A stretch of 64,000 nt of DNA. Origin: VBWE01 sp943372645. Lineage in GTDB: Bacteria > Bacteroidota > Bacteroidia > Palsa-965. Location: the NCBI GenBank assembly GCA_943372645.1, contig CALRZN010000008.1:62001-126000 (forward strand). The letters are read 5' to 3'. The position numbers and the translations under genes are program-made. Under the pieces are notes generated by a model. The model saw only the letters and a list, made by a program, of their open reading frames with translations. It made no database searches and was not told the DNA's origin. Numbering within the stretch: the first letter of the stretch is position 1; every line of letters begins with the position of its first letter. Positions 44,757 through 52,764 of the stretch are shown piece after piece.

Positions 44757-45631
44757 CTTTTTTTCTTTGCAACCGGCTTTTTTGCCGGTTTTGTTTTTGG
44801 TGAGCGCGCTGCCGTTGTTTTTGTGGTGGTACTGCCAGCGGGCAGATCATCGGTTGTAAAGTTGACACTTGGTCCTGCCTTCAGAATAGTTGATGCAGCT
44901 TCTGAAAAATAGTTTCCGATCCGGCGCATAGCAATGTCCTTTGATTCCAGCAGATCATCAACCGGTATTTTGGCATTGGTTAATTCGTCAAACGGAACAT
45001 CCTGCCGGATCAGCAATTCACGGCCAGCAATCGGCTCAGCGGCAGCTGAAACACCTGCAAATACCCCCTGCAGCATATTGGGTTTATTAATTTCAGAAGA
45101 ACGAAAAACAAGCTGCAGTTTTTTGCCGCTGCTGCTTTCAAGCAGGCTGTAGAGGCAATTCGTTTCCCAGGTAAGTGTACCGGTAAATTTTCGTACCGGC
45201 CCTTTCAGTTCAATCTGCACATCCTTCCCGGTTTCAAAAATGCGAACCGGCGAACGTAATACGTCGGGGTTCCCGGAATTGCAGCGCACGTAGCTGTACC
45301 ATGTTCCTGCACATACTTCTATGCTGTGATGGTTCGGCTTTCCGTATCGTTTCTCAAAATCATCCAGGTTCTCATAATCCAGTATCCCGATAAGAAATTC
45401 AATATTCGTTTCATTCAGGTTTATGGTAGTCTGTCCCTCCTTTTCCTTATTGCGCGCTGCATTCAGTACCTGCTTAAAAAGATAATCTTCCCTGAAGGGC
45501 AGGTCCTTGTATTTATTGGAAAGAAAGATGTGCATTTCTTTCAGTGACGCATTCGTTAACCTGAATTTTGTCAGTTCACTGAGTGCCTGCATCAGTTTCA
45601 GAATTGTTTTTACCTGGTACGGATAAGCCAT
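44753..45631 (-). CDS. 292-aa protein with histone-H1-like basic tail
   Basis: No named family. An N-terminal helical region (1-~100) resembles a small adaptor domain (LMQALSELTKFRLTNASLKE). A middle beta-rich region (~105-205, GTWYSYVRC, SPVRIFETGKDVQIELKGP, MLQGVFAGVS, IAGRELLIRQ) follows. The last 35 residues are Lys/Pro/Ala/Thr-rich (TTAARSPKTKPAKKPVAKKK) like the tail of bacterial H1 homologues, suggesting nucleic acid binding. The start ATG at 45631 is preceded by a normal spacer. It is co-transcribed with the small Cys-rich secreted protein downstream. Confidence 0.7.
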   Translation of the reverse strand: MAYPYQVKTILKLMQALSELTKFRLTNASLKEMHIFLSNKYKDLPFREDYLFKQVLNAARNKEKEGQTTINLNETNIEFLIGILDYENLDDFEKRYGKPNHHSIEVCAGTWYSYVRCNSGNPDVLRSPVRIFETGKDVQIELKGPVRKFTGTLTWETNCLYSLLESSSGKKLQLVFRSSEINKPNMLQGVFAGVSAAAEPIAGRELLIRQDVPFDELTNAKIPVDDLLESKDIAMRRIGNYFSEAASTILKAGPSVNFTTDDLPAGSTTTKTTAARSPKTKPAKKPVAKKKR

Positions 45632-46182
45632 TTTTTTATTTGCGAGTTATCACATTCCGGGAAGTCATAAAAAGAATGTTTCCCAATCCCTGCTTTTTGT
45701 TTCCCGCCGCAACCTGTACTCCGTTCTGTTACACTGTTTTTAACTCATTTGCCGGACGGAAAAAAAACGGAAAGTGACGGAAAATAGTTTCCGTTCAACG
45801 CCAATACAGCGACTCAAATTTCGGCTGCGCTTGCTCCACCTTTGCTACATCAAATTTGATAAACAAACGGATGTACAAAAACAAAAAGCAGCGCAATGAA
45901 AAACGCACAGGTGTGTACCTGCTCAGTAAGAGAAAAAACGTTCATGGTTGCTGAGTCGTTGATGTTCAGCCGTTAATCGTACCGTTCCTGATTTCGCTTC
46001 GGCCTGCGCCCCGGTATGGGTACAGCAGTTACAGCTGACTGCTGCGGCCAAAAGCGAAAGCGGGAAAACTTCCAAAACAAAAAAACCGAAATGCAGGCTA
46101 CGCTGTGTTGCTGCTGCAGCACAATACGGGGAAAGCTATGCGCGGAAAAAAAACAACAATTCATCTTTTAAATCTTAAAAAA
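45632..46182. other. 551-nt intergenic region
   Basis: Between divergent genes. It contains three ACGGAAA direct repeats (45756, 45767, 45777) and one inverted copy (45789). A promoter-like CACCTTTG (45837-45844) lies upstream of a 27-codon open frame at 45871-45954 (opening MYKNKKQRNEKRTG), which is too short to call with confidence. A minus-strand frame at 45973-46164 has no coding character. No RNA gene is recognised. Confidence 0.5.
45756..45795. promoter_or_regulatory. Phased ACGGAAA repeats, possible operator
   Basis: ACGGAAA starts at 45756, 45767 and 45777 (spacing 11 and 10, one helical turn). The pair AACGGAAA (45766-45773) / TTTCCGTT (45788-45795) also forms an inverted repeat. 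Phased direct repeats are the kind of site bound by LytTR regulators; such a regulator is encoded at 49.0 kb. The link is inference. Confidence 0.35.
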
Positions 46183-46578
46183 ATGAAAACAATTCTTGTT
46201 TTTATAGGCTCCAGCCTGTTCGCTTCACTGCTGAACCTGGCTGCACCCGGCACAGCTGAAATGCCGGTAAACGGAAGTAACAACCTGCTTGAAAACACGG
46301 CCGCTGTACCTGTTGAAGAACCGATACTGCTGAGTGTACATGTCAAACGCCGCCCGCCGGTTACCAATCTGCCCGGTGCTGTTGTTACACTTACAGAACC
46401 TAATGAAACAACTCCGCTTTATTCGGGCACTGCTGACAGCAATGGCGACGTAACGTTCGATGAAGTAATACCAGGAACATACCATTACAAAATTACTGCG
46501 TCGGGTTGTAAAACGCTGGATACCGTTTTGGTACTTTCCGTTAATACCGAGCGGAGCGATACATTAACCATTAACTAA
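46183..46578 (+). CDS. Secreted single-domain Cna_B / CarboxypepD_reg-like protein
   Basis: 131 aa from ATG 46183 (TTAAAAAAATG context), chosen because a signal peptide follows (MKTILVFIGSSLFASLLNLA). The mature part is one beta-sandwich: LPGAVVTLTEPNETTPLYSG, then TADSNGDVTF and IPGTYHYKITASG, the Gly-Asp turn pattern of Cna_B / carboxypeptidase regulatory-like domains. Such modules bind carbohydrate or act as stalks. A hairpin at 46596-46629 follows as terminator. Confidence 0.75.
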   Translation: MKTILVFIGSSLFASLLNLAAPGTAEMPVNGSNNLLENTAAVPVEEPILLSVHVKRRPPVTNLPGAVVTLTEPNETTPLYSGTADSNGDVTFDEVIPGTYHYKITASGCKTLDTVLVLSVNTERSDTLTIN

Positions 46579-46595
46579 TACCTGTTTACTGCTAC

Positions 46596-46629
46596 GACCA
46601 CTGCACCTGTTAATTATGGTGCGGTGGTC
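46596..46629 (+). terminator. Weak terminator after the Cna_B-like gene
   Basis: Stem GACCACTGCACC (46596-46607) / GGTGCGGTGGTC (46618-46629), one non-Watson-Crick pair, followed by a T-containing run TTGCTTT. Confidence 0.55.
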
Positions 46630-46734
46630 TTGCTTTATAAATCATAATACACTATTCAAGTAAATAGTATTATAACATTTTTTGATACATTCGTGCAATT
46701 AAATGCTGATGTATTTCAAATAAATAAACGGCTC

Positions 46735-49062
46735 ATGCAGGTACGCCAATGGTCGAAGACTAACTCCCGCTTCTGTACCCTTTTATTTATTTGCCTTGTA
46801 CATATTCATTTTGTTAACTGCACACCCGAAAACGACAATAAAAAAAACACCGCTGTTATAAGGCTACGGGAAATCATACAACAACTCCGTAATCCCGCGA
46901 TAGTCATTCCCCCCGAAACCATCAGCGAAGCCAAAAAGCTTACAGCAGACCCGGAAATTATATCCGAAAAAATCGACTTTTACACAGCACTCGGTTTTTA
47001 TTACTGGGACTTTAATGAATCTGAAAAAGCGTATCTCCACTTCGATACAGCCCAGGAAAATGCTGCTGCTGCCAAATTATATGAACAGGAGATATACGCG
47101 GGGTTTCAAAAAGCGCAGATCAGCACTGAATTAAACCACCCCAAAGAAGCAGATAAAATACTTGCAGACCTGCTTAAGAAAAGCCATGACCGGGATGACT
47201 CGGTGCTCATTGCCCGTTGTATGGAGCAGCAAGGCATTCTGCTCATGCAACAGGGGAAATATGAACAGGCCAAACACATTTTATTGCAGGCAGAAACCTT
47301 CCTGCATGCAGATACCGCCTGGCACGCGCTCGCTAGTTTGTACAACAATCTCGGCGCAGTTTACTTCAATCAGGCAGATTATCAGCAAGGTACATACTAC
47401 TACGACCGCAGTATCCGTGAAAGCAAAAAATCATTAGACACCATCGCTATCATTAGTACCTACATTAATATTGGCATGGTTTATAATGAACAGGGATTTT
47501 ATGATCTTGCCACGGAGTACCTGCTAAAAGTACTGCCCTTGGCACAGAAAAAAGAGCTGTATTATGAACTCGGTAAGTGCTACGGCGTACTCGGCAATAC
47601 ACACCTCCAGCTATCTGATACCGTTAACGCATTAAAATACCATACACTTGCATTGCAGCTTCGGGAAAAAGATGAAAATATTGAATTAATACCACCTATA
47701 GCTCAGTCGCTTATCAACATGGGTGAAGTGTACCTGCAGAAAGGAGACCTGGAAAAGGCTTTGCAAAGCCTCGAACAATCGCTGCGGCTGATAAAACAAA
47801 CCGGCAGCAACAAAACAGGCCCCTCTCTCAACCTTATCGGCCAGGTGTGGTTTGCGAAAAAAGATGAAACAAAAGCTGCATTTTACTTTAACAGTGCGCT
47901 CGACAGTATGCTGCTTGCGGCCGACCGCAAAGGGGAAGCTGATGTACGGAACAACCTTGCCAAAATGTATATCACGCAACGTAATTTTGATGCAGCCCTC
48001 ACCCAGCTTAAACTGGCTGAACAGATAAGCAGCCAGAGCAATGCTCTTAAAGCACTGCTCACATCGTACAAAATCCGCCATTCGCTGTTGCGCGCCCGCA
48101 ACGAATGGGAATATGCGGTTGCGCTGAATGACACCATTGCCTTGCTGGATGATTCGTTGTTTAATGACCAGAAAAACAAAACCATTCTGGGACTTAATAT
48201 CCGCTACAATACCGCCGAAAATGAACGGAAGATTATTGAACTGAATGAAAAAGACAAATTAAGTACGTTGAAACTGGAAAAAAACAACATTACTATTGCG
48301 CTGCTTGTTTCCGGAATCAGCCTGCTTTTACTGCTTGTTTTATTTGTTGTCTATGCCTACCGTTCAAAACAAAAATCATTACGGCAGAGCAATGAAATTA
48401 TTTTGCAGAAGCAACAACTTATTGAACAGAAACAATACATGCTCAGTGAACTGCATCACCGTATAAAAAACAACCTGCAGGTACTTGCCACGCTGCTCAG
48501 CCTGCAGCAGAAACGGCTTACGGATACCGGCAGCCGTGAAGCACTGAAAGCCGTAGAAAACAGGCTCGATGCCATGCTGCTCATTCACAAGGGTCTTTAC
48601 GGCAATGCTGCTGACGGAACCGTAGAAATGAATTCGTACATCGAAAAACTGGTAGAAAACCTTACAGCATCATACGCCTTCGAACGGCTGAACACCACAC
48701 TGCAAATCGAAACCATTCGTCTCGATGCGGACGTAGCACTCAATCTCGGATTTATAGCCAACGAGATCATCAGCAATGCATTAAAACATGCATTTGGTGA
48801 AACTGAAAACCCTGAAATCAAAGTGCAGAGCTGGCAGGAACCGGGAAAATTCCGTTTTATTTTTACGGATAACGGCAGCGGAATGCCTCCGCAAAGTCCT
48901 ATTGCCGGCAGGGAATCATTCGGACTAAAACTTATCCGCATACTGATACAGCAGATGCGCGGCACACTTGAAATACGCACGGGCAGCCAAGGCACTACAT
49001 TTGAAATTGAAATACCGCTAAACCAGGATACACATGAAAAAGCTGAATATACTAATCGTTGA
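46735..49062 (+). CDS. TPR-domain hybrid sensor: HisKA_2 histidine kinase
   Basis: 775 aa from ATG 46735; a GTG 14 codons upstream is possible, but the ATG gives a clean lipoprotein-like signal (LFICLVHIHFVNC, Cys about residue 29). An extracytoplasmic region of about eight TPR repeats (~60-500, e.g. ASLYNNLGAVYFNQADYQQG) is followed by one membrane segment (~525-548). Then come a coiled linker, HisKA_2 with H574/H575 in SELHHRIKNNLQV, and a HATPase_c with N-box NEIISNALKHAF (~676-687) and DNGSGMP. The response regulator gene overlaps its 3' end by 29 nt, so the pair is a two-component system. The signal sensed is unknown. Confidence 0.9.
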   Translation: MQVRQWSKTNSRFCTLLFICLVHIHFVNCTPENDNKKNTAVIRLREIIQQLRNPAIVIPPETISEAKKLTADPEIISEKIDFYTALGFYYWDFNESEKAYLHFDTAQENAAAAKLYEQEIYAGFQKAQISTELNHPKEADKILADLLKKSHDRDDSVLIARCMEQQGILLMQQGKYEQAKHILLQAETFLHADTAWHALASLYNNLGAVYFNQADYQQGTYYYDRSIRESKKSLDTIAIISTYINIGMVYNEQGFYDLATEYLLKVLPLAQKKELYYELGKCYGVLGNTHLQLSDTVNALKYHTLALQLREKDENIELIPPIAQSLINMGEVYLQKGDLEKALQSLEQSLRLIKQTGSNKTGPSLNLIGQVWFAKKDETKAAFYFNSALDSMLLAADRKGEADVRNNLAKMYITQRNFDAALTQLKLAEQISSQSNALKALLTSYKIRHSLLRARNEWEYAVALNDTIALLDDSLFNDQKNKTILGLNIRYNTAENERKIIELNEKDKLSTLKLEKNNITIALLVSGISLLLLLVLFVVYAYRSKQKSLRQSNEIILQKQQLIEQKQYMLSELHHRIKNNLQVLATLLSLQQKRLTDTGSREALKAVENRLDAMLLIHKGLYGNAADGTVEMNSYIEKLVENLTASYAFERLNTTLQIETIRLDADVALNLGFIANEIISNALKHAFGETENPEIKVQSWQEPGKFRFIFTDNGSGMPPQSPIAGRESFGLKLIRILIQQMRGTLEIRTGSQGTTFEIEIPLNQDTHEKAEYTNR

Positions 49063-49789
49063 AGATAACCTGCTGATTGCCGAAAATATCAGCCAGGTGC
49101 TCAGCCTTGCCGGTTATCATGTAATCGCATCACCCGATTCAGGTGAAGAAGCCTTGCTGATTGCGAAAGAAAATATGCCGGATGTGGTATTGATGGACAT
49201 TCACCTCGCCGGTAAACTGGATGGCATACAGACTACCGAAAAACTGAATGCACAACTGGATCTGCCGGTAATTTACCTCACTGACTTTGATGACAACCAG
49301 ACGATGAACCGGGCAAAACACACGCACCCGGCCGCCTACCTGCTGAAACCGTTTAAGGAACGCGACCTGCTGAATGCCATTGAACTTGCTTTTTTTAATG
49401 CGAGTTCGGGCAAAGAAGCCGTACCCGGAAATGCAGATTTTACAGCAGAATCGTCATACCGCTTAAACGACCGCATTTTTGTAAAGAAAAAAGATACACT
49501 GCAGCGGGTGGACATCAACGATATTCTGTGGATTGAAGCAGACCGTTCGTATTTTAAAATTATCACCATTACCGACAGCATTATGCTGGTAGGCAACCTC
49601 AAGGAATTTGAAAACAAACTGATTCATCCCCTGCTCCTGCGTGTACACCGTTCGTATATCGTAAACATGGATAAGGTTACCGGGATTATGGGTAATATGC
49701 TCCAGGTGCAGAAAGACGGTAAAACAGAAAACATCCAGTTCAGTTCGAGTTACAAAGACGAAATATTCAGGCGGCTGAAAACACTTTAG
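49034..49789 (+). CDS. LytTR-family response regulator
   Basis: 251 aa. The receiver domain (1-~120) has the acidic pair E10/D11, phospho-acceptor D55 (VVLMDIHLAG) and the K105-type region YLLKPF. The C-terminal LytTR DNA-binding domain (~150-250) shows DILWIEADRSYFKI, LLRVHRSYIVNM and the RRLKTL end. It is the partner of the overlapping HisKA_2 kinase. The target genes are unknown; phased ACGGAAA repeats at 45.76-45.80 kb are candidates. Confidence 0.92.
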   Translation: MKKLNILIVEDNLLIAENISQVLSLAGYHVIASPDSGEEALLIAKENMPDVVLMDIHLAGKLDGIQTTEKLNAQLDLPVIYLTDFDDNQTMNRAKHTHPAAYLLKPFKERDLLNAIELAFFNASSGKEAVPGNADFTAESSYRLNDRIFVKKKDTLQRVDINDILWIEADRSYFKIITITDSIMLVGNLKEFENKLIHPLLLRVHRSYIVNMDKVTGIMGNMLQVQKDGKTENIQFSSSYKDEIFRRLKTL

Positions 49790-50025
49790 CATTTCGTTCG
49801 GGAAAGCCGTCGACGCCCTACGGGAACAAAAAGGCGGCTTCTGCAAAGAATTTTTCGGGGTCACCGGATGCAATCCGTTATTCGCGTAAATCAATACCGG
49901 ATTTATGCGTGTGGGCATTTTTTTGCAGTTCCTCCGGGCCTATAACAGTCCCGGATATTGCTGTTTAACAGGCAGCAACTGCTTCGCCGTTTTATCCGCC
50001 CCTACTTCCTGCTTTCCACCCCGCC

Positions 50026-50532
50026 ATGAAAAAGTATGATGTTTTCATATCGCATGCGTATGCCGACCAGAGCACATTCAGCAACGAGTTGGCATTTACA
50101 CTAAAAAATGCAGGACTGAGAATCTGGTATTCCGGTTTCGAACTGCAGCCCAACGAACCGATTGGTGCAGGACTGCGCCTGGCCCTGCAGGATGTGTATT
50201 ACGGTATTCTCATCATCAGCCCGGTTTACCTGCAGCTGCCCTGGGCCATCACACAACTGAATGCATTGCTGGAACTGCAGCGTTACCGCAATCGCCTGTT
50301 GCCCGTGTACCTCGGCATTGATCCGCAAACTGCTGCAGTGCATTTCAGTGTGCCGGAAAGCGCCCTGTTTGTGGATACAGTTGATGAACCCGCACTGATC
50401 AGCCGTCTGCTGGAAATTATTTTACAGCACAAACACATTGTAACACAAACCGGGTGCATCACCCTGCGTGATATGCCCGCCGCTGCGATAAAAAAAAGCA
50501 TTCCCTATTCTGAACGATCCCGCAAATCATGA
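50026..50532 (+). CDS. TIR-domain protein lacking the catalytic Glu
   Basis: 168 aa, essentially one TIR domain: YDVFISHAYADQS (box 1), WYSGFELQPNEPIGAG (loop and helix), ILIISPVYLQLPW, then Q77 in AITQLNALLELQ where NAD+-cleaving TIRs have Glu (compare E78 in WTFGELF of the TIR protein at 41.6 kb). It may thus act by binding or scaffolding rather than NAD+ cleavage; Gln could also reflect an unusual active site. The stop overlaps the start of the exonuclease-like gene (ATGA), so the two proteins are made together. Confidence 0.8.
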   Translation: MKKYDVFISHAYADQSTFSNELAFTLKNAGLRIWYSGFELQPNEPIGAGLRLALQDVYYGILIISPVYLQLPWAITQLNALLELQRYRNRLLPVYLGIDPQTAAVHFSVPESALFVDTVDEPALISRLLEIILQHKHIVTQTGCITLRDMPAAAIKKSIPYSERSRKS

Positions 50533-51110
50533 AACCGACATCTTGTCTCATTCTGCATACCCGCGCCAGCGGCAAACCCAAAAACTGGCAGGCACCCGTT
50601 ACCGAGCCATGGAACTGGCCCAGGCTGCTACGTCTTTCCTGGTTCATAACCAACGCGCCTGGTGAACAGAAAAAAACAAATACATTACTCATCCGCCCGC
50701 AGGGTTTTGAAGTAACAGCAACTGAACTTGCAGAAACCGGGCTCAGTGAAATACTATTGCTTAATGAAGGAATAGGCATCGCAAACGCACTGCAGCAATT
50801 GCAGACCGCGCTAACAAACGAAACCACGCTGGTTGCACACAATATCGGCCTGCACACAAAAATAATCGGTGCCGAATGCGCACGCCTCGGCATACCCGAT
50901 TTGCTTGCAGAACACAAACAGGTATGTACCATGATCAGCGGTACCGCTTTCTGCAAGATACCCGGCACCTACGGCAACAAATGGCCCACGCTGGAGGAGT
51001 TGTACCAGAAACTTTTCTCAAAACCCATCCCGCAGGGCATGGCTGAAACGGAAGTGGTGGCGGCCTGTTTTTGGGAGCTGCGGAAATTGAAACAGATTAA
51101 TATCCGATAA
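50529..51110 (+). CDS. DEDDh exonuclease-like pseudoenzyme
   Basis: 193 aa. The chain follows the 3'-5' exonuclease family of Bacteroidota well (KPKNWQAPVTEPWNWPRLLR, LVAHNIGLHTKIIGAE, KIPGTYGNKWPTLEELYQKL), but the catalytic residues are replaced. ExoI D-x-E reads H-T-R (LHTRASG), the ExoII Asp of the HNxxFD motif reads His (HNIGLH), and the ExoIII H-D-A-x-A-D region reads P-Q-G-M-A-E. It should fold and bind a nucleic acid end but not cut. It is coupled to a TIR protein with a missing catalytic Glu; the pair may sense nucleic acid. A secreted unknown follows 10 nt later. Confidence 0.75.
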   Translation: MKPTSCLILHTRASGKPKNWQAPVTEPWNWPRLLRLSWFITNAPGEQKKTNTLLIRPQGFEVTATELAETGLSEILLLNEGIGIANALQQLQTALTNETTLVAHNIGLHTKIIGAECARLGIPDLLAEHKQVCTMISGTAFCKIPGTYGNKWPTLEELYQKLFSKPIPQGMAETEVVAACFWELRKLKQINIR

Positions 51111-51120
51111 ATTACCTGTT

Positions 51121-52149
51121 ATGAGAAAACGTATTTTTTCAACTGTACTTTTTTTGAGTGCCTGCTCATTAGCACTGGCGCAGACTGCTATTGATGTTGC
51201 TGAATCAACATTAAAAATCGGGGCACGCAGTGAAGAGGTCTTTTATTATAGATTTGCGGAAGGTGATCAGATTCTTTTCCGATTTGAAGAAGTGAATGGC
51301 AAAGAACTGAAGGAAATTGAAATTATCGCTATGCCCGGAACCTCTAAGTTTATGGATTTCAAAGCAAAAAAAATAGATGAAAAGACAATTTCCGTAATTC
51401 AGTCCGGGGTATATAAATTCCGGTTTTCAAACGGAGCCATAACAGGGCGAATATGTAAATTCTATATCAAGCGGATTCCTGCCAATGAAAAAAACCGGAT
51501 TTTTAACACGAATGTATATTGGGAAACAAAATACGATACAACATTTACAACTGTTGATGAACGTTATCTTGTACGTTCGGATACTGCTGCAATAACTGTT
51601 GTTGATCAGACCGCAAAAGTTTCCTCTACCAATGCATTAAATGGCAACTCAAATAAAACGGTAGTTGACATCATTCTTCCGGAGGGAACAATTTCCTGGA
51701 GCTATTACATTGGCGTAGGGCGCGAAGGCCGTGCAGCCTATGAAACCGCCAAATCAAAAGCGTTGAACGGGGCTGCAATGATGGCTGCCCGTTTTCCGGG
51801 GTATGGTACAATGGCCGCCCTTGCTTTATATGGTGCAAATTATTTCAGTAAAGTACAGGGAGAAGACAATGTGAAATATTTCTTCATTACCAGCAGGGAT
51901 AATGTGATTGCCTTCCAGGGAGAAAAATCCTTTAACTACTATAAACAAGGGGATGTAATCAATGACGCATCACAAATGAAATTACCACTGCGAGGAAAAA
52001 TTTATCTCGGTCTCGAAAATGATAATATTATGGAGCCCATTGATGTACTCGTCAAAGTTACTGCCATAACGGTTAAACAACAATGGGGAACACGGCAGGT
52101 GCAGAAAATACAGGTAACTACTTCGCAGCATCCGTACATTAAAAATTAG
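51121..52149 (+). CDS. Secreted protein of unknown function
   Basis: 342 aa with a signal peptide (MRKRIFSTVLFLSACSLALA). The mature protein is beta-rich, with a Gly/Ala-rich central stretch (~200-245, TISWSYYIGVGREGRAAYET then ALNGAAMMAARFPGYGT) that might insert into or cross a membrane or form an oligomer interface. No domain recognised. It starts 10 nt after the pseudo-exonuclease and may be co-transcribed with it, which would give the TIR pair a periplasmic partner. Spacing is the only evidence. Confidence 0.65.
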   Translation: MRKRIFSTVLFLSACSLALAQTAIDVAESTLKIGARSEEVFYYRFAEGDQILFRFEEVNGKELKEIEIIAMPGTSKFMDFKAKKIDEKTISVIQSGVYKFRFSNGAITGRICKFYIKRIPANEKNRIFNTNVYWETKYDTTFTTVDERYLVRSDTAAITVVDQTAKVSSTNALNGNSNKTVVDIILPEGTISWSYYIGVGREGRAAYETAKSKALNGAAMMAARFPGYGTMAALALYGANYFSKVQGEDNVKYFFITSRDNVIAFQGEKSFNYYKQGDVINDASQMKLPLRGKIYLGLENDNIMEPIDVLVKVTAITVKQQWGTRQVQKIQVTTSQHPYIKN

Positions 52150-52233
52150 CCTATCGTGTTTCCGGTTTGTAAATCCGGACGGGACTTCCCGCTGAAAAGC
52201 GAGATGAACTTCTCGTCCCGTTGTAAAATAAAA

Positions 52234-52258
52234 AAAGCCACACGAAAAGTGTGGCTTT
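52234..52258 (-). terminator. Terminator after the GIY-YIG / tRNA-fragment unit
   Basis: Perfect 10-bp stem AAAGCCACAC (52234-52243) / GTGTGGCTTT (52249-52258) with a GAAAA loop. On the minus strand it is followed by a run of T, so it ends leftward transcription. Confidence 0.75.
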
Positions 52259-52263
52259 AGTAA

Positions 52264-52320
52264 GCGGTCCGGACGGGACTCGAACCCGTCTCGGCTCAGC
52301 CGAGACCGGGACAGGGCGGC
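52264..52320 (-). pseudogene. Degenerate tRNA-Asp copy
   Basis: Positions 52264-52288 are identical over 25 nt to the acceptor and T-arm end of the intact tRNA-Asp (52622-52646), and 52310-52320 repeat 11 nt of its anticodon arm (52660-52670, includes anticodon GTC). The segment between differs: here it is a 9-bp palindrome GTCTCGGCT / AGCCGAGAC around one C. The 5' half is absent and replaced by the end of the GIY-YIG gene, whose stop overlaps by one base. A further 13-nt echo of the same end lies at 52174-52186. Confidence 0.8.
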
Positions 52321-52583
52321 TATCGGTTCAATAAATTGGAAGATTGGCTGCGAAGCCACTCGAAATAATCGGCTTTACACCGCTTCAGTTTTTTCTCCCG
52401 TATCAATGCTTCTTTTTTGGTTGCATGTTCTTCAACATAAATCAACTCCCAGGGCATGTGTAAACTGGTATAAGTAGATTCTCCACGGTTGTGTGCTTCA
52501 AACCGCGCACGATAGTCTTCGGAAATACCTTTGTAATAGGTTCCGCTTCTCTGGCTCTTCAGGATATTAACGTAGTAAACCAT
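52320..52583 (-). CDS. GIY-YIG nuclease-domain protein (UPF0213-like)
   Basis: 87 aa: YYVNILKSQRSGTYYKGISE is the GIY-YIG core (here YV-N / YKG variants), R24/R26-type Arg in DYRARFEAHN, and Glu in VEEHATKKEALIREKKLKR, all matching the UPF0213 single-domain nucleases. These are thought to be small endonucleases or mobile relics. The gene fits exactly between the tRNA-Asp terminator hairpin (12 nt before its ATG) and a degenerate tRNA-Asp copy, so it looks like a tRNA-targeted insertion. Confidence 0.82.
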   Translation of the reverse strand: MVYYVNILKSQRSGTYYKGISEDYRARFEAHNRGESTYTSLHMPWELIYVEEHATKKEALIREKKLKRCKADYFEWLRSQSSNLLNR

Positions 52584-52594
52584 TAGTAACGCAA

Positions 52595-52618
52595 AAGCCC
52601 CAGATTTCTCTGAGGCTT
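52595..52618 (-). terminator. Hairpin after tRNA-Asp
   Basis: On the minus strand AAGCCTCAGA / TCTGGGGCTT with one mismatch and a GAAA loop, followed by TTTT. It ends tRNA transcription just before the GIY-YIG ATG. Confidence 0.6.
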
Positions 52619-52622
52619 CGTG

Positions 52623-52696
52623 CGGTCCGGACGGGACTCGAACCCGCGACCTCCGCCGTGACAGGGCGGCATTCTAACCAGCTGAACTACCGAACC
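52623..52696 (-). tRNA. tRNA-Asp (GTC)
   Basis: 74 nt on the minus strand. Acceptor stem GGTTCGG / CCGGACC, D-loop GTTCAGCTGGTTAGAAT, anticodon arm CCGCC-CTGTCAC-GGCGG with anticodon GTC, T-arm GCGGGTTCGAGTCCCGT, discriminator G. The CCA is not encoded. It marks one end of the accessory stretch beginning at 41.6 kb. Confidence 0.95.
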
Positions 52697-52764
52697 AGTA
52701 GTTAAGGGCTGCAAAAATAAATATAATTCGGTACCACCAAAAGTTTTTTGAAAAAAAGATGCAA

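Noticed and set aside
45871..45954. 27-codon frame (MYKNKKQRNEKRTG opening) in the long intergenic region
   Set aside because: A promoter-like box precedes it but it is too short, with no family or coupling evidence, to call a gene.
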